This document shows positions 40,251 to 42,011 of a DNA stretch of 42,011 nt, one piece after another (position 1 is the first letter of the stretch; every line of letters begins with the position of its first letter). Where the stretch lies: contig JAKAFC010000002.1 of the NCBI GenBank assembly GCA_021818065.1, positions 1 to 42,011 of the forward strand. The letters run 5' to 3'. Under the pieces are notes generated by a model. It searched no databases. It was not told the origin of the DNA and saw nothing but the letters and a program-made list of their open reading frames with translations. A program made the translations under genes and the position numbers. Source of the DNA: Pseudomonadota bacterium. Its GTDB lineage: Bacteria; Pseudomonadota; Gammaproteobacteria; Burkholderiales; Burkholderiaceae_C.

Positions 40251-41694
40251 AATCGGCTTGGTTGTAAAACGACCGTTTTGCCGCGTACATCTGCTGGTCG
40301 GCGCGGTTGATGGTGGCTTCCAGGCGTTCCCCGTCTGCACGGGTGGCCACGCCCATGGAGAAGCTGAGGTGAGGCGCCTGGTAAAACTGGTTGTTCAAAT
40401 CAACGAGTTCGCGCAGGCGCTGGGTCAGGGCCTGGGTGGCATCGGCATCGGCATCGGGCAGGAGCAGCACGAATTCATCGCCGCCGATGCGCGCCGCGAC
40501 CTGCGGCTTGTCCACCAGCTTGGCGAGCACTTCACCGGCGCGTCGCAGCAGGGCGTCGCCGCTGGCGTGGCCGAGTTCGTCGTTCACAGCTTTCAGGCCG
40601 TTGAGGTCGAGCATGATGACGCTGACCGGCCACGCCTCCTTGCGCTCCAGGCGGTTGATCTCGTCGGCAAAGAACGTGCGGTTGCGCAGGCCGGTGAGCA
40701 CGTCGTGATTGCCCAGGTATTCGAGGTAAGCCTCGGCCTTCTTGCGAGCAGTGATGTCGGTGAGCGAAACCAGCACCAGGGCCCAGTCGGTCTCGTGCCC
40801 GGGCATGACGGCGAACTGCATGTGGGCGTTGATGGGCTGACCGTTGAGGCTGTAGTTGATGACTTCGCGCTGCTGCTTGAGCTTGCCGTTCCACAGGTCG
40901 ATGAGCTGATCGGCGAAGTGGCTGCGCATGTCGTCGCGGAACACCTCCGGCAAGTGGCGCAGCAGGTGGGCCTTGTCGCTGGCGCCAACCATGTTCAGGG
41001 TCTGCTGGTTGACGTCGAGCACGCGAATCTCCTGCATGCAGCGATCGACGAACTCGGGATGCACGCGCAGAAAGGTGGTGAAGTCGGTGATGCCTTGCGC
41101 GCGCAGCATCTCCAGCAGTTGCCGCACGGCGCTGAAGTCCTCGACCCAGAGCGACACTGGCGAATGCTCGAACAGGCCGCGGGCGTACTGCTCGCTGCGG
41201 TGCAAGCGGCGCTCGGCCTGCAGGCGCTGGGTGATGTCTTCGATGGAGAACAGCACGCGGCTCCAGGTGGCTTCGTGGCCCGGCAGGACGTGGGCATTGA
41301 GCAGGATGTCGAGGCGGCGGCCGCCCAGGGTGTAGTTGACGGTTTCGCTGCTGTAGCGGGTGGCGCCGTTCCACAACTGGATGAGTTCCTCCAGGTGCTC
41401 GTTGTGCATGTCGTCGCGGAACACCCGGTCGAGGTTGGCGGTCAGGTGGTCGAGGTCCCGCGCCTCGAACAGTTCGAGGGTGCGGCGGTTGACCTGCAGC
41501 ACCCGAATCAGGCGGGAGCAGGTGGTGATGCGGTTGGGATCGGCCAGCAGCCAGGCGCGCAGGTCGGTCACGCCCTCGGCACGCCAGCACTCGAACTGCT
41601 GCCGCAGGGCGCTGAAATCCTCGACCCAGAGAGACACCGGGGCGCGCTCGAACAGTTCGGCCAGGGCCTCCGGAGCGAGCAAGGGTGTGGTCAT
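40216..41694 (-). CDS. Diguanylate cyclase with two tandem PAS domains
   Basis: Start trimmed to MTTPLLAPEALAELFERAPVSLWVEDF; two PAS repeats; GGDEF domain with intact RIGGDEFVLLLP. Confidence 0.9.
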   Translation of the reverse strand: MTTPLLAPEALAELFERAPVSLWVEDFSALRQQFECWRAEGVTDLRAWLLADPNRITTCSRLIRVLQVNRRTLELFEARDLDHLTANLDRVFRDDMHNEHLEELIQLWNGATRYSSETVNYTLGGRRLDILLNAHVLPGHEATWSRVLFSIEDITQRLQAERRLHRSEQYARGLFEHSPVSLWVEDFSAVRQLLEMLRAQGITDFTTFLRVHPEFVDRCMQEIRVLDVNQQTLNMVGASDKAHLLRHLPEVFRDDMRSHFADQLIDLWNGKLKQQREVINYSLNGQPINAHMQFAVMPGHETDWALVLVSLTDITARKKAEAYLEYLGNHDVLTGLRNRTFFADEINRLERKEAWPVSVIMLDLNGLKAVNDELGHASGDALLRRAGEVLAKLVDKPQVAARIGGDEFVLLLPDADADATQALTQRLRELVDLNNQFYQAPHLSFSMGVATRADGERLEATINRADQQMYAAKRSFYNQADFNRRQTQEARD

Positions 41695-41887
41695 GGTGGG
41701 CGCGTCGCGATGTTTCGGTCGGCGGATTTTAGGAAGCCGGGGCGGCAGCGAAGCCGTCGCAGCGCCCAGAAAACCGGGCCTTGTGTGAACGAATCGCGGT
41801 TTACCCACGGTAACAGCGCGCAGGCGCTCGAAACGATAGGCTCGAACCCGATACCCGCGCGTGGCTGGGTATGCAGGAGGAGCAAGA

Positions 41888-42011
41888 ATGCAGTACCGAC
41901 AATTGGGAGCCGACGGGCCGGATGTCTCGGCGCTCGGCCTGGGATGCATGGGCATGTCCGAGTTCTACGGACAGGGCGACGACGCGGAATCGATCGCCAC
42001 CATTCACCGCG
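41888..42011 (+). CDS. Aldo/keto reductase, N-terminal part, truncated by window edge
   Basis: ATG 41888: [45 protein letters not shown]-terminus; AGGAGGAGC upstream. Confidence 0.88.
   Translation, partial: MQYRQLGADGPDVSALGLGCMGMSEFYGQGDDAESIATIHR

Noticed and set aside
1-42011. CRISPR arrays, prophage, toxin-antitoxin or defence genes
   Set aside because: No regularly spaced repeats, cas, phage structural or toxin-antitoxin-like genes were recognised in the sequence or ORF track.

Overview
A 42 kb GC-rich, densely coding bacterial chromosomal window. Gene content and order (suhB/trmJ, petABC-sspAB, PutA with a ribbon-helix-helix domain, IcmF, FruBKA) suggest a Burkholderiales-type betaproteobacterium. 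This is inferred from protein content only; no database search was run. Most of the window is ordinary housekeeping and catabolic DNA: suhB (partial), trmJ, cysE, a 3-hydroxyisobutyrate dehydrogenase-family gene, trifunctional putA divergent from a LIV-type ABC transporter operon, an IS3-like transposase scrap beside tRNA-Thr(TGT), petABC-sspAB, an atypical long pyruvate kinase, an rRNA pseudouridine synthase, a DMT exporter, icmF, nhaR, a Bax-inhibitor-1 family gene, terC, recQ, arginase, a LOG-family gene, an APC permease, a fructose PTS operon with a LacI-family regulator, and a double-PAS GGDEF gene. I found no CRISPR array, prophage, intact mobile element or convincing new multi-gene system. 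The most interesting signals are non-coding or structural. They are: a periodic GGTNNNACC array in the putA/liv intergenic region; repeated LacI-type operators, one abutting the fru regulator start codon; a 16-bp palindrome upstream of icmF; an SD-sequestering hairpin before the APC permease; a strong terminator hairpin just before terC; and an apparent ~22-aa insertion in the IcmF G-domain.
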